IMG/VR virus record: IMGVR_UViG_3300049460_000157
Location: 1 to 64,000 of that record
Reading direction: 5' to 3' (one strand)
DNA: 64,000 nucleotides
Source: a virus
Within the stretch, counting starts at the first letter, position 1. Each line of letters opens with the position of its first letter. The position numbers and the translations under genes are program-made. Positions 31,808-39,407 of the stretch are shown piece by piece. The notes below the pieces were generated by a model. It did no database searches. It worked only from the letters and a program-made list of their open reading frames with translations, and was not told the DNA's origin.

Positions 31808-32132
31808 GCCATCACTGGATGCGGTCATCACACGCAAGGGAGCAGCAGCGCCAGCCAGCCTTGAGGCCAAGGAACCAAGTAAGGAAGCAACCGGGGAGGT
31901 ATCCAAGGAGACTTCTAACCAAGGAGCCAAGGAAGAAAGGAAGCGTGCCTGGCATCAGCCGGGGCAGGAAGAGTGGAAGAAGACCAACTACGAGATGCCG
32001 TTGCGGGTGCAGACCAAGCTCAAGGAAATGAAGAACTGGGGATACATCCCGAATGTGTACAAGTTCGTGGCCGAAGCCGTCGAGAAGGAGATCGACAAGG
32101 TCATCGCCAAGGCCGAGAAGGAGGGCTTCTGA
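31800..32132 (+). CDS. ParG-like centromere-binding protein (candidate)
   Basis: 110 residues. Residues 1-60 are disordered, rich in Lys/Glu/Ala/Ser. Residues 62-105 (KKTNYEMPLRVQTKLKEM, then PNVYKFVAEAVEKEIDK) fit a ribbon-helix-helix unit: a short strand and two helices. ParG partners of ParF have exactly this plan of flexible tail plus RHH. The DNA coding the tail holds five CCAAG copies of the dispersed motif (31863-31935). Assigned by structure pattern and synteny, not by a strong motif. Confidence 0.65.
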   Translation: MSRPSLDAVITRKGAAAPASLEAKEPSKEATGEVSKETSNQGAKEERKRAWHQPGQEEWKKTNYEMPLRVQTKLKEMKNWGYIPNVYKFVAEAVEKEIDKVIAKAEKEGF

Positions 32133-32722
32133 TGACTGCCGTGAGTGAGGAAGAGGAACAGCAGTTTGAGCTGTTTCAGGCCGAGACGACCTGGTTCCAT
32201 ATCTTCAGATCCATGATGGACAGTGGCGACGCAGCCAGGATGGGCGGCAACGCCTTCATGATCTACTGCATCATCAAGGGCCACACGAACTTCAGGACGG
32301 GCAGGGCATTCCCCTCGATCGATACCATCATCGAGAAGTCCGGCCTGTCCAAGTCTCAGGTGCTGCGCGAGCTGTCCACCCTGGAGGACATGGGCTACAT
32401 CACCCGAGCCAGGGAAGGGCGCAAGAACGTCTACACGCTCAGGGAGAAGATCGGCATCAGCGATGACAAGGGCCGGCCCATAGCGGACGCTACGTGGGAT
32501 TACGTGCCCGATGGCGTGAGGACCGCGGTAGCGGAGCTCAAGCACGTCATGATGACCGGCGACTTCAAAGGCGCCAAGATCATCAACATCGAGAACATGA
32601 CGGTGCACTTCAACCAGGCCAACGACAGCTCGGTGCAGATCAACATCCAGCACCTGGTCGACAATATGGATAAGCTCACACCGGAGTTGAAGGAGATTCT
32701 TCTGAGGAATCTCACGAAATAG
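32132..32722 (+). CDS. Winged-helix Rep-like protein
   Basis: 196 residues from ATG 32132 (TGATG overlap). Residues 30-90 form a HTH_36-type winged helix: NAFMIYCIIKGHTNF, FPSIDTIIEKSGLSKSQVLR, ELSTLEDMGYITR. HTH_36 domains occur in plasmid and phage replication initiators. The C-terminal half (KGAKIINIENMTVHFNQAN) is unfamiliar. Its stop overlaps the first of four palindromic repeats, the arrangement of a Rep gene next to its iterons. Alternatively a transcription regulator. Confidence 0.65.
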   Translation: MTAVSEEEEQQFELFQAETTWFHIFRSMMDSGDAARMGGNAFMIYCIIKGHTNFRTGRAFPSIDTIIEKSGLSKSQVLRELSTLEDMGYITRAREGRKNVYTLREKIGISDDKGRPIADATWDYVPDGVRTAVAELKHVMMTGDFKGAKIINIENMTVHFNQANDSSVQINIQHLVDNMDKLTPELKEILLRNLTK

Positions 32723-32848
32723 GTGTCATCCATGGCACCAATTCAATAGGTGTCACCGGTGACACGTATCAACCGTGCGTTGTGTCCCCCATTTATAGGT
32801 GTCATCCGTGACACCCTTTACCGGGGAATAGGTGCCACCCATGACACC
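32718..32848. repeat. Four palindromic iteron-like repeats
   Basis: Consensus AATAGGTGTCAYCSRTGACACC at 32718-32739, 32745-32765, 32794-32815 and 32827-32848. Each is an imperfect palindrome (GGTGTCA / TGACACC). Start spacing is 27, 49 and 33 bp, and a degenerate half site lies at about 32780. Placement right after the Rep-like gene suggests its binding sites. Confidence 0.85.
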
Positions 32849-32858
32849 CTAACGAGAA

Positions 32859-32920
32859 GAGATTTTAAGTTAACAATACATAAAGTTATCCACAGATTAA
32901 GTGGACTACCATGTGGATAA
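32859..32920. other. Putative plasmid-type origin core: AT-rich stretch with two DnaA boxes
   Basis: TTATCCACA at 32886-32894 and its reverse complement TGTGGATAA at 32912-32920, both identical to the DnaA R1 box, 26 bp apart in inverted orientation. Just left is AT-rich DNA (32862-32885). Repeats, AT-rich unwinding element and DnaA boxes in this order make a typical iteron origin. N4-type replication does not need DnaA, so the boxes are out of place otherwise. Confidence 0.7.
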
Positions 32921-32932
32921 CCAGGAGCGATC

Positions 32933-33181
32933 ATGAGCGATCCGCAGGAACCGAAGAACCTTGTGCTTGAGCGACTCAACCAGGTCATGGCTGAAGTCCA
33001 GGCCATGCGTGCCGAGAACAAACAGATGCATGAGAACCTGCACGACGACATGCGGCAGATCAAGGCCCGCATGACCGCGCTCGAAAAACAGATGGCGATC
33101 ACCAATGAATCGGTGGTGGCCCAGTGGGACACGTTCGACAAGCACGAGAATCGACTACGCAGTCTCGAGACACAAAGCTGA
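32933..33181 (+). CDS. 82-residue coiled-coil protein
   Basis: ATG 32933 with AGGAG, 12 bp after the second DnaA box. Almost entirely coiled coil: VLERLNQVMAEVQAMRAENK, MRQIKARMTALEKQM, ending HENRLRSLETQS. No family recognised. Last gene of the plasmid-like block, followed by a terminator. Confidence 0.7.
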   Translation: MSDPQEPKNLVLERLNQVMAEVQAMRAENKQMHENLHDDMRQIKARMTALEKQMAITNESVVAQWDTFDKHENRLRSLETQS

Positions 33182-33205
33182 TCCGTCAGCCACCGCAGTA
33201 CACCG

Positions 33206-33231
33206 AAAGCCGCCTTCCAGGTGGCTTTTTT
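33206..33231 (+). terminator. Terminator closing the plasmid-like block
   Basis: AAAGCCGCC / GGTGGCTTT with a 5-nt loop and TTTTTT. Separates the module from RNAP2. Confidence 0.88.
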
Positions 33232-33262
33232 CATTTCAGAACTGAATTTCAAGGAGCCCATC

Positions 33263-34456
33263 ATGCAGAAATTCACCGGTATGCAGTACCTCCAGATCGA
33301 CATCGCTTCCAACTACGGGCTGGACAAGAAGACCTGGGACGAGCGTCTTGCCTGGTTCAAGGCCCATGAGGACTGCCTCATGGAGATGCTGGCGACCGCC
33401 GAGACGCCGGCGCTGTACTACGCAGGTGTCAAGGCCTACGAGGCAGCACTGGCAGGGCAGGCGAGTGGCTATCCGGTCTCGCTCGATGCCACGGCATCTG
33501 GCCTGCAGATCCTCGCAGCACTCACCGGCGACCGGTCGGCCGCGGAGCTGTGCAACGTGGTCAGCACCGGCTACCGTGCAGACGCCTACACCGGCGTCTA
33601 CGACCGGATGCTGGTCAAGATCGGGGAGGAGGGCAAGATCAAGCGTACGGACGTGAAGCAGGCCGTGATGACGGCGCTGTACGGCTCCAAGGCTGTGCCG
33701 AAGGAGGTATTCGGTGAAGGCGTCCTTCTGGCTATGTTTTACGACACCATGCAGGAGGTCGCACCGGCCGCCTGGGAGCTCAACGAGGCGTTCCTCGACA
33801 TGTGGAACCCGGAGGCGCTCTGCAACAGCTGGGTGCTGCCGGATAACTTCCACGTCCACGTCAAGGTCATGAGCCAGGTGAAAGAGACAGTGCACTTCCT
33901 GAACGAGCCGTTCGACACGTTCCGCACGGTCAACGCACCGGTCGATGAAGGCCGGTCACTGGGTGCCAACACCATCCACTCACTGGACGGCATGATCGTG
34001 CGCGAGATGAACCGCCGCTGCAACTACGACCGCAACGTGGTCGACCGCGTCTACGCAGCGCTCGACGGCGAGGGCAACGCTGGCCTGGACGAAGACGATG
34101 CCATGGTGATGACGCTGTGGGCGCACTACAAGGAGTCGGGCTACCTGTCAGCCCGCATCCTCGATCACCTGTTTCACGACAACATCGATTTGGTTGACAT
34201 CGCAACGATCCGTGAACTGCTGAATAGTCTCCCGCAGACACCTTTCCAGATCATGACCATCCATGACTGTTTCCGCTGTCTGCCGAACTATGGCAATGAT
34301 CTGCGTGAACAGTACAACCTTCAGTTGCAACTCATTGCGAAGTCTGACCTGCTTCAGTTCCTGATCCGTCAGCTGCTGCAGCGTCAGGTCAACATCAGCA
34401 AGCTCGATCCCGACCTGTGGAAGGACATTGATCAGGCCGAGTACGCACTTAGTTAA
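33263..34456 (+). CDS. RNA polymerase II large subunit RNAP2 (N4 gp16-like)
   Basis: 397 residues (N4 gp16: 404), ATG 33263 with AAGGAG. Carries the catalytic motifs of T7-type polymerases: motif A SLDATASGLQILAALTGD (catalytic Asp) near 75, motif B RTDVKQAVMTALYGSK near 130 (O-helix Lys and Tyr), and motif C MTIHDCFRCLP near 330 (second catalytic Asp). Acts with RNAP1 (29170) to transcribe middle genes; in N4 it needs phage ssDNA-binding proteins for promoter access. Confidence 0.92.
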   Translation: MQKFTGMQYLQIDIASNYGLDKKTWDERLAWFKAHEDCLMEMLATAETPALYYAGVKAYEAALAGQASGYPVSLDATASGLQILAALTGDRSAAELCNVVSTGYRADAYTGVYDRMLVKIGEEGKIKRTDVKQAVMTALYGSKAVPKEVFGEGVLLAMFYDTMQEVAPAAWELNEAFLDMWNPEALCNSWVLPDNFHVHVKVMSQVKETVHFLNEPFDTFRTVNAPVDEGRSLGANTIHSLDGMIVREMNRRCNYDRNVVDRVYAALDGEGNAGLDEDDAMVMTLWAHYKESGYLSARILDHLFHDNIDLVDIATIRELLNSLPQTPFQIMTIHDCFRCLPNYGNDLREQYNLQLQLIAKSDLLQFLIRQLLQRQVNISKLDPDLWKDIDQAEYALS

Positions 34457-34473
34457 ATATTGAGCGTAAACTT

Positions 34474-34508
34474 TTGGCTGCTCCCAGGTGGGAGTGGCCA
34501 ATTGTTTT
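34474..34508 (+). terminator. Terminator after RNAP2
   Basis: TTGGC / GCCAA and CTCCC / GGGAG stems separated by symmetrical TG internal loops, loop AGGT, followed by TTGTTTTC. Confidence 0.75.
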
Positions 34509-34528
34509 CATTCAAGAGGGATAGATAG

Positions 34529-34972
34529 ATGGCACTGTTCAACATTTTCTGGCACCACGGCACCGACAAGGTAATCGTCCAACCAGCCGAAGCCGCGCCC
34601 CCGGCTGATTCGGACCATATCGGGGAGTACCAGCACCCGGATGGAAAAGATGTACGTGAGGCGCATCTTGGCCGGACACTCTTTCACATCGTCTGTGATC
34701 TGCTGAACAGACGTGGCCCTGTGAATATGCAGAGTGTGAAACTGACAGTTAACGACGAAATCGTTGACGAATCATCTACAGCCGCAACAGTAAACACAGC
34801 CGAACTGAAAGACTCAGTGAAAGCTGAAAGTGCTGTTACGGGTGTTGAGCATGCTCAGAGTTCCACTCAAGTTATGTCGAATATTGACGGCGCGGAGACT
34901 GCCGAAATTACCGATACGGCTGCTGTAACCAGTGTTACGTCTGAAGAAACGGGGGTAGCAGTGTCCACCTAA
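34529..34972 (+). CDS. 147-residue protein with disordered Thr/Ser/Val tail
   Basis: ATG 34529 with AAGAGGGA. Residues 1-75 are ordered (LFNIFWHHGTDKVIVQ, GRTLFHIVCDLLNRRG, MQSVKLTVNDEI); the rest is low-complexity Thr/Ser/Ala/Glu. Lower GC than its neighbours, which may indicate later acquisition. Function unknown. Confidence 0.65.
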   Translation: MALFNIFWHHGTDKVIVQPAEAAPPADSDHIGEYQHPDGKDVREAHLGRTLFHIVCDLLNRRGPVNMQSVKLTVNDEIVDESSTAATVNTAELKDSVKAESAVTGVEHAQSSTQVMSNIDGAETAEITDTAAVTSVTSEETGVAVST

Positions 34973-34983
34973 GTTACATCTAA
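34966..34983 (-). promoter_or_regulatory. Promoter-like motif, leftward, over the stop of the 147-residue gene
   Basis: Leftward strand reads TTAGATGTAACTTAGGTG, close to the 23465 copy. If active it would give an antisense RNA to the 147-residue gene. Orientation opposite to all local genes lowers confidence. Confidence 0.3.
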
Positions 34984-35062
34984 AAATACTTGAAACAAAT
35001 ACTTACCATTTAGTCAGGATTTCGCTAGAATTTCCGAACTGTGTGACGAATGTGTAAGAAAT

Positions 35063-35144
35063 ACCGATTGTCAATCGGTGTTTTGCTTGGTTCTGGGCTA
35101 CCCGCCCAGCCAATGCTTCCGGCCCACCAAGCAGTGGGCCTTTT
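35063..35144 (+). terminator. Two tandem terminators
   Basis: First: ACCGATT-GTC-AATCGGT then GTTTT (35063-35084). Second: GGCCCAC / GTGGGCC with a 6-nt loop then TTTT (35121-35144). A small TGGGC/GCCCA stem lies between. They isolate the long operon that starts at 35182. Confidence 0.8.
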
Positions 35145-35153
35145 CTATTTTGG

Positions 35154-35172
35154 GACCGAGACGGTCTCAAGG
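35154..35172 (+). promoter_or_regulatory. Hairpin with vRNAP-promoter geometry but different loop
   Basis: GACCG-AGA-CGGTC, spacer TCAA, then GG. Stem, loop length, spacer and start match the two early promoters, but the loop is AGA instead of TCC, so the template loop lacks the central purine. A promoter is needed here because two terminators precede and a 7-kb operon follows. Confidence 0.4.
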
Positions 35173-35181
35173 AGCCAACGA

Positions 35182-35503
35182 AGTGCGCGTCAATCCTTTC
35201 ACCGAAGCCCGTCCCTACCTCTGGAACGGAGAACAAATCGGTGGGTTGAAGGTAAAGGAGCGGTACCTGTGTCACGCACTCATGCGGGCACACGAAGAAG
35301 GCCACATCGACGAGCAGACCTATGGCGAGGCCAAGGTCATGATCTACACCCGGCTGGGCGATGACTACCCCTCGGTTGAATCCTTCCTGTCCTGTTCGGC
35401 ACACCTGCCGTTAGCACTCCTGACACATGAGAATGTCCAGGCGTATCGTTTTCTTTGGCTCGTGGAGCTTGAAAACAACTGGAACCAAGGACAGAGAACA
35501 TGA
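35182..35503 (+). CDS. 106-residue hypothetical protein, first of long operon
   Basis: GTG 35182 with AAGGAG eight bases upstream; an earlier in-frame ATG lies inside the terminators and is rejected. Includes NGEQIGGLKVKERYLCHALMR, DEQTYGEAKVMIYTRLGDDY and a C-terminal AYRFLWLVELENN helix. No family recognised. Confidence 0.65.
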
Positions 35504-35880
35504 AGGCATTCCTGATCGACCCGGTGGCCAAGACCATCACGGAAGTGGAACACAAGACAGATGGCAAGGACGGCGGCCTGCGTGACATCTATACGCTACT
35601 CGGCTGCGACCTGATCGACATCGTCCGTATGCGCGATGGTGACGGCGCCTACGTCGATGACGAAGGCCTGCTCAAGAGCCCGAGCCCGGATAGCTTCTGG
35701 GCCATGCCTGAGCTCTATGGCGAAGTCGCTGCCTGGACAGGTAAAGGTCTGGTCCTTGGCTCCGATGCCAAGGGCGTCTCCACCGAACCGAAGATCACGC
35801 TCGACGAGCTGAAGCGCATCGTCGTCTTCCTGTCACCGGATCAACTGCTGACCTACATCAGCGCAGGAGAAGATGAATGA
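35500..35880 (+). CDS. 126-residue protein, DUF3846-like
   Basis: ATG 35500. MKAFLIDPVAKTITEVEH, IYTLLGCDLIDIVRMRDGDG and YVDDEGLLKSP recall DUF3846, a small alpha/beta domain of phage and mobile-element proteins with no known activity. Overlaps both neighbours by 4 nt. Confidence 0.6.
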   Translation: MKAFLIDPVAKTITEVEHKTDGKDGGLRDIYTLLGCDLIDIVRMRDGDGAYVDDEGLLKSPSPDSFWAMPELYGEVAAWTGKGLVLGSDAKGVSTEPKITLDELKRIVVFLSPDQLLTYISAGEDE

Positions 35881-36626
35881 TTTTCCCGCAACAGGAACGC
35901 ATCGTCCGGCAGCTCACGCACGTCATGCGCACGTTCGTCGAAAGCGAAGCTGCCATCCGGCCGCACTTTCATCTGACCGGGCCGAGCGGCTCGGGTAAGA
36001 CCTTCCTGGTCAACGAAGCGGCCAGGGAGTTCAAGATTCCCTTCATGGAGGTCAACGCCGCAGGCCTGACCGCTGAAGGACTCTCCGGCAACTCGCTGTC
36101 CAAGGCATTGCGTAAGCTGCGCGAGCACTGGAACGAGCCGAACATCATCTTCGTCGACGAGTTCGATAAGTTGTTCCAGCGCAACGGTGAGACCACCGAA
36201 GGCTTCCGCTCGATGGTGCAGGACGAGTTCCTGACCGCGCTGGAATCGAAGTACATGTCGATCTTCACGGACTACGGCAAGTACGAGCCGATCCGTATCG
36301 ACAACTCGCTGTTCATCTTCGCCGGCGCCTACAGCAACCAGAAGATCGACACGCCTCAGGCACTGAAGGACACGGGCATGCGCACCGAGTTCATCGGCCG
36401 GGTACCGCTCGTGTTCAGCACCGAGGCTGTGCCGCTCGATGAGCTGAGCAAGTACATCACCAAGGTGAGCCTCTTCCAGGAATACAAGAAGCTCTACCCG
36501 AACACCCAGGAGAAGGTCGCAGCGAAGAACATCGTGGCCATGCTCGAAGCCCAGCAGAAGGAAACGCCGATCGGCATCCGGTTGCTGAACAGCACCATTC
36601 ACCAGTATTTCATGCGGGATATCTGA
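35877..36626 (+). CDS. AAA+ ATPase, ClpX/HslU-like core
   Basis: 249 residues. Walker A LTGPSGSGKTFL at about 29-40, substrate-loop-like MEVNAAGLTAEGLSG, Walker B NIIFVDEFDKL near 95, sensor-like FIFAGAYSN near 145 and an arginine-finger candidate RTEFIGRVP. Resembles the ClpX/HslU ATPase core without a peptidase-binding or zinc domain, so probably an unfoldase or remodelling factor. Confidence 0.85.
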   Translation: MIFPQQERIVRQLTHVMRTFVESEAAIRPHFHLTGPSGSGKTFLVNEAAREFKIPFMEVNAAGLTAEGLSGNSLSKALRKLREHWNEPNIIFVDEFDKLFQRNGETTEGFRSMVQDEFLTALESKYMSIFTDYGKYEPIRIDNSLFIFAGAYSNQKIDTPQALKDTGMRTEFIGRVPLVFSTEAVPLDELSKYITKVSLFQEYKKLYPNTQEKVAAKNIVAMLEAQQKETPIGIRLLNSTIHQYFMRDI

Positions 36627-36880
36627 TGAAAGGGCCACAAAACCTGCTCGAGATCGAGATGCTGATCCGGTCGGTCTACCTGGCTGATGGCGCCAAGGTC
36701 GGCGCATCGACTGAACATCTCGCGGCGGCAGATCGTCTGGTAACGGCCGGCTGCGCTCGCTGGGCAATGACCGGACATATCGCAGCCACTGAAGCTGGCC
36801 GGTTCTATGTAGCCCATCTGCTGACTGTCCCGTATCCGGTGACGAAGCAGGTTTACACCATTCCAGAGGTGCAGTCATGA
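36626..36880 (+). CDS. 84-residue hypothetical protein
   Basis: ATG 36626 overlapping the AAA+ stop by one base. Winged-helix-like composition: LEIEMLIRSVYLADGAKVGAS, LAAADRLVTAGCARWAM, TEAGRFYVAHLL. Could be a small DNA-binding or adaptor protein; unproven. Confidence 0.6.
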   Translation: MKGPQNLLEIEMLIRSVYLADGAKVGASTEHLAAADRLVTAGCARWAMTGHIAATEAGRFYVAHLLTVPYPVTKQVYTIPEVQS

Positions 36881-37260
36881 GCAGCACAGTGCGCCAGTAC
36901 GGCTTCGTCGCCGTGCTCAAGAACGCCATCAACGAGGACGAACGTGAAGCCGGCAACGAGAACCAGTGGGAGAACAAGACTGGTATCCGTGTCAGCTACT
37001 CCGGTGAGCTGGTGTACGTCGACTTCAACTACGAACGGAGCCTCCGGGAGCGAGAGAACTTCTATGGTCTTTTCATTGGCTCGGCCAAGCCACTGCCGGG
37101 CGAGAGCATGGAAGACTTCAAGGCGCTGATGCACCGATGGATGTACGACATCGAGGTCGACACGATCCGGCCGTACAGCTGCATCTATTACAACGGTGGT
37201 GACAGTCCGCTGGACATGCTCACCAAGGAAGAATTTCTGAGCCAGGAGAAAGAGACCTGA
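36877..37260 (+). CDS. 127-residue hypothetical protein
   Basis: ATG 36877, 4-nt overlap. Alpha/beta with TVRQYGFVAVLKNAINEDE, VYVDFNYERSLRERENFYG and DTIRPYSCIYYNGGDSPLD. No family recognised. Directly followed by an HNH gene. Confidence 0.65.
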   Translation: MSSTVRQYGFVAVLKNAINEDEREAGNENQWENKTGIRVSYSGELVYVDFNYERSLRERENFYGLFIGSAKPLPGESMEDFKALMHRWMYDIEVDTIRPYSCIYYNGGDSPLDMLTKEEFLSQEKET

Positions 37261-37261
37261 C

Positions 37262-37660
37262 ATGGACACGTCCAGAAGGCTTTCCATTCTGGACAGGGTG
37301 ATGGAGCGGGTCTTCTTCGAGGACCGCGGCTTCATGATCGATGGCAAACCATCACCCTGTCACATCTGGCAGGGACCAACGAGCGGCGACGGCAAAGGAG
37401 GCGGTTACGGCAGGATGAGTCTGAACGGGCAGACGGTGGCGGTCCATCTGGTGGTCTACACCCACCACTTCGGCTACATCCCCAGCACGAAACAGATCGA
37501 TCACCTGTGCAACGTCAGGCTGTGCTGCAACTTTGCTCACCTCGATCTCGTGAGTCACCTGAAGAACCAGAAAAGAAGGGCAGAGCGGCAGCGCATCGCC
37601 GTTAGTAGTACGAAAGGCAATGTGGGCTATCCCACAGAGAGGTATGCGCTGGCTGCGTAA
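37262..37660 (+). CDS. HNH endonuclease
   Basis: 132 residues. PCHIWQGPTSGDGKGGGYGR, then the HNH core AVHLVVYTHHFGYIPSTKQ-IDHLCNVRLCCNFAHL with His-His, the central N and zinc cysteines, and a basic C-terminus (KNQKRRAERQR) for DNA contact. Free-standing HNH genes in phages are usually homing endonucleases; a nicking role in packaging or host DNA breakdown is less likely here. Confidence 0.88.
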   Translation: MDTSRRLSILDRVMERVFFEDRGFMIDGKPSPCHIWQGPTSGDGKGGGYGRMSLNGQTVAVHLVVYTHHFGYIPSTKQIDHLCNVRLCCNFAHLDLVSHLKNQKRRAERQRIAVSSTKGNVGYPTERYALAA

Positions 37661-37693
37661 ACTCTCCCTCAAGATGAATTTGAGGAAGAGACC

Positions 37694-38353
37694 ATGAACC
37701 CGCACCACTACGACATCGCTTACGAAAAGCTGGTTGATTACCTGATGCACTTCTGTGTGTCACGCATCTACGGCGACGACAACGCAGCCCAGGAGCAGCC
37801 GCGCACCTTTGGCGGCCACGCCGGATTCGTTTCACTGGAACTCAGTGGCGAGCCGGCGCTGCATGAGGGTGATCTCGTGCTGCTGTCGGGTCACCGGCAG
37901 CCGAAGTGGCGCATGGGATGGCTGAAGGCCGTGCGCAACCTGCCGATGGGCTGTGAGTACATGGTGCAGAGCGTGACGGACGATGCCGAAGTGGCGAGCT
38001 TCACGAACGTGAGCGTCTCGTACTTCCACCGGCCGACACTGAAGCTGCACCCGGAGTGGCGCTGGACCAATGAACAGCACGAGTTTGCTGAGCACTGGAC
38101 CCAGCTCATCATGGCCGAACGCCAGACGCAACTCGTTGTGCCCATGCAGCCTGTTTTTCTCGGGGATTCAGCTGACTCAGTGACGCTGAAAGCCCGTGCG
38201 CGGTTTGGTCTCGATGACTACAAACCCTCCATAACACTTGCGGACTTCCGCTCCCTGGGCAGCCATGAGCTGCTCGGCGCTTACGACCAGCTGTGCCAGA
38301 TGTTCGATACACGTCAGGCACTGCGCGGAGCGACGGAGGTCCAGAACGAATGA
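37694..38353 (+). CDS. 219-residue hypothetical protein
   Basis: ATG 37694 after GAGGAAGAG. N-terminus NPHHYDIAYEKLVDYLMHFC, a beta middle (GDLVLLSGHRQPKWRMGWLK) and C-terminal helices. Lies upstream of the MoxR-type ATPase, as unnamed genes do in N4 before gp24. Unknown function. Confidence 0.65.
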   Translation: MNPHHYDIAYEKLVDYLMHFCVSRIYGDDNAAQEQPRTFGGHAGFVSLELSGEPALHEGDLVLLSGHRQPKWRMGWLKAVRNLPMGCEYMVQSVTDDAEVASFTNVSVSYFHRPTLKLHPEWRWTNEQHEFAEHWTQLIMAERQTQLVVPMQPVFLGDSADSVTLKARARFGLDDYKPSITLADFRSLGSHELLGAYDQLCQMFDTRQALRGATEVQNE

Positions 38354-38360
38354 AACCATA

Positions 38361-39404
38361 ATGTCCGACGCCAATAACCTGTACCGTTGCACACCCCGTC
38401 AACTCCGCGGTCACATCTCCGACTGCCTCTACGCTGGTCTTGTCCCGTTCGTGCAATCCTCGCCGGGCGTGGGCAAGTCCAGCATCATGAAGCTGGTAGC
38501 GAAAGACCTGAACCTCTCGGTCATCGATCACCGGCTCTCGACCTCTTCTCCTGTGGATCTGTCGGGCCTGCCCCGCTTCGAAGAAGATGGGCTTGCCCGC
38601 TTTTCCCCGTTCGCTGACCTGTTCCCACTGCAGCAGACCCCGGTGCCGGAAGGCAAAGAGGGCTGGATGCTGTTTCTCGACGAGTTCAACTCGTCCTCCA
38701 AGAGCGTGCAGGCCGCGGCCTACAAGCTGGTCCTGGACCGCATGGTGGGACAGCACGAGCTGCACCCGAACTGTGTCGTCTCGGCGGCCGGCAACCTGGC
38801 CACCGACCGGGCGATCGTCAACAACCTGTCGACGGCCATGCAGTCCCGCGTGGTGCACCTCGAGCTCGAGGTGAACTTCGAGGAGTGGCTGTATGACGTG
38901 GCGCTCAAGGAGAGCTACGACAGCCGCATCATTGCGTACCTGTCGCAGTATCCGAGCAAGCTGATGGACTTCCGCCCGGACCACAACGAGAAGACGTTCT
39001 GCTGCCCGCGTACGTGGGAGTTCATGAACCGTCTGATCAAGGGCAACGAGGTCACCGAGGCGAAGGCTTCACTCTACGCCGGCACGCTCACCTCGGGCGT
39101 GGCGGTGGACTTCATCACGTTCACCAAGGTCTTCCACAACATGGTGAAGATCGATCAGGTGATCCGTGATCCGCACGGCATGCCGGTACCGAACGACAAC
39201 AACGCGAAGTGGGCGACGATCTCACACCTGATGGAAGGGGTGAACGATCTGAACTTCGATCCGCTGTGCACCTACGCCAGCCGCTTCGACCTGTCGTTCA
39301 AGATCCTGTTCTTCCGCTCAGTGATGGTCCGTCAGCCGACGCTGCGCCAGCACCCGGCATTCGCACAGGCCATGTCGCAACTGAGTCGCTATCTGAACGG
39401 ATAA
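38361..39404 (+). CDS. MoxR-type AAA+ ATPase (N4 gp24-like)
   Basis: 347 residues from ATG 38361; no strong ribosome site, so translation may be coupled to the gene before. Walker A SSPGVGKSSIMKLV near 35, conserved RLSTSSPVDLSGLPRF, Walker B GWMLFLDEFNSSS near 100, sensor VVSAAGNLATDR near 140. MoxR ATPases work with VWA-metallopeptidase-type partners; one is encoded at 40310, the N4 gp24-gp25 pairing. Confidence 0.9.
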   Translation: MSDANNLYRCTPRQLRGHISDCLYAGLVPFVQSSPGVGKSSIMKLVAKDLNLSVIDHRLSTSSPVDLSGLPRFEEDGLARFSPFADLFPLQQTPVPEGKEGWMLFLDEFNSSSKSVQAAAYKLVLDRMVGQHELHPNCVVSAAGNLATDRAIVNNLSTAMQSRVVHLELEVNFEEWLYDVALKESYDSRIIAYLSQYPSKLMDFRPDHNEKTFCCPRTWEFMNRLIKGNEVTEAKASLYAGTLTSGVAVDFITFTKVFHNMVKIDQVIRDPHGMPVPNDNNAKWATISHLMEGVNDLNFDPLCTYASRFDLSFKILFFRSVMVRQPTLRQHPAFAQAMSQLSRYLNG

Positions 39405-39407
39405 GCC

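Noticed and set aside
35000-35060. TTGAAA-type sigma70 promoter before the tandem terminators
   Set aside because: No acceptable -10 at 16-18 bp spacing.
37262-37660. HNH gene as part of a self-splicing intron or intein
   Set aside because: It is free-standing between intact genes; no split host gene or intron boundaries seen.
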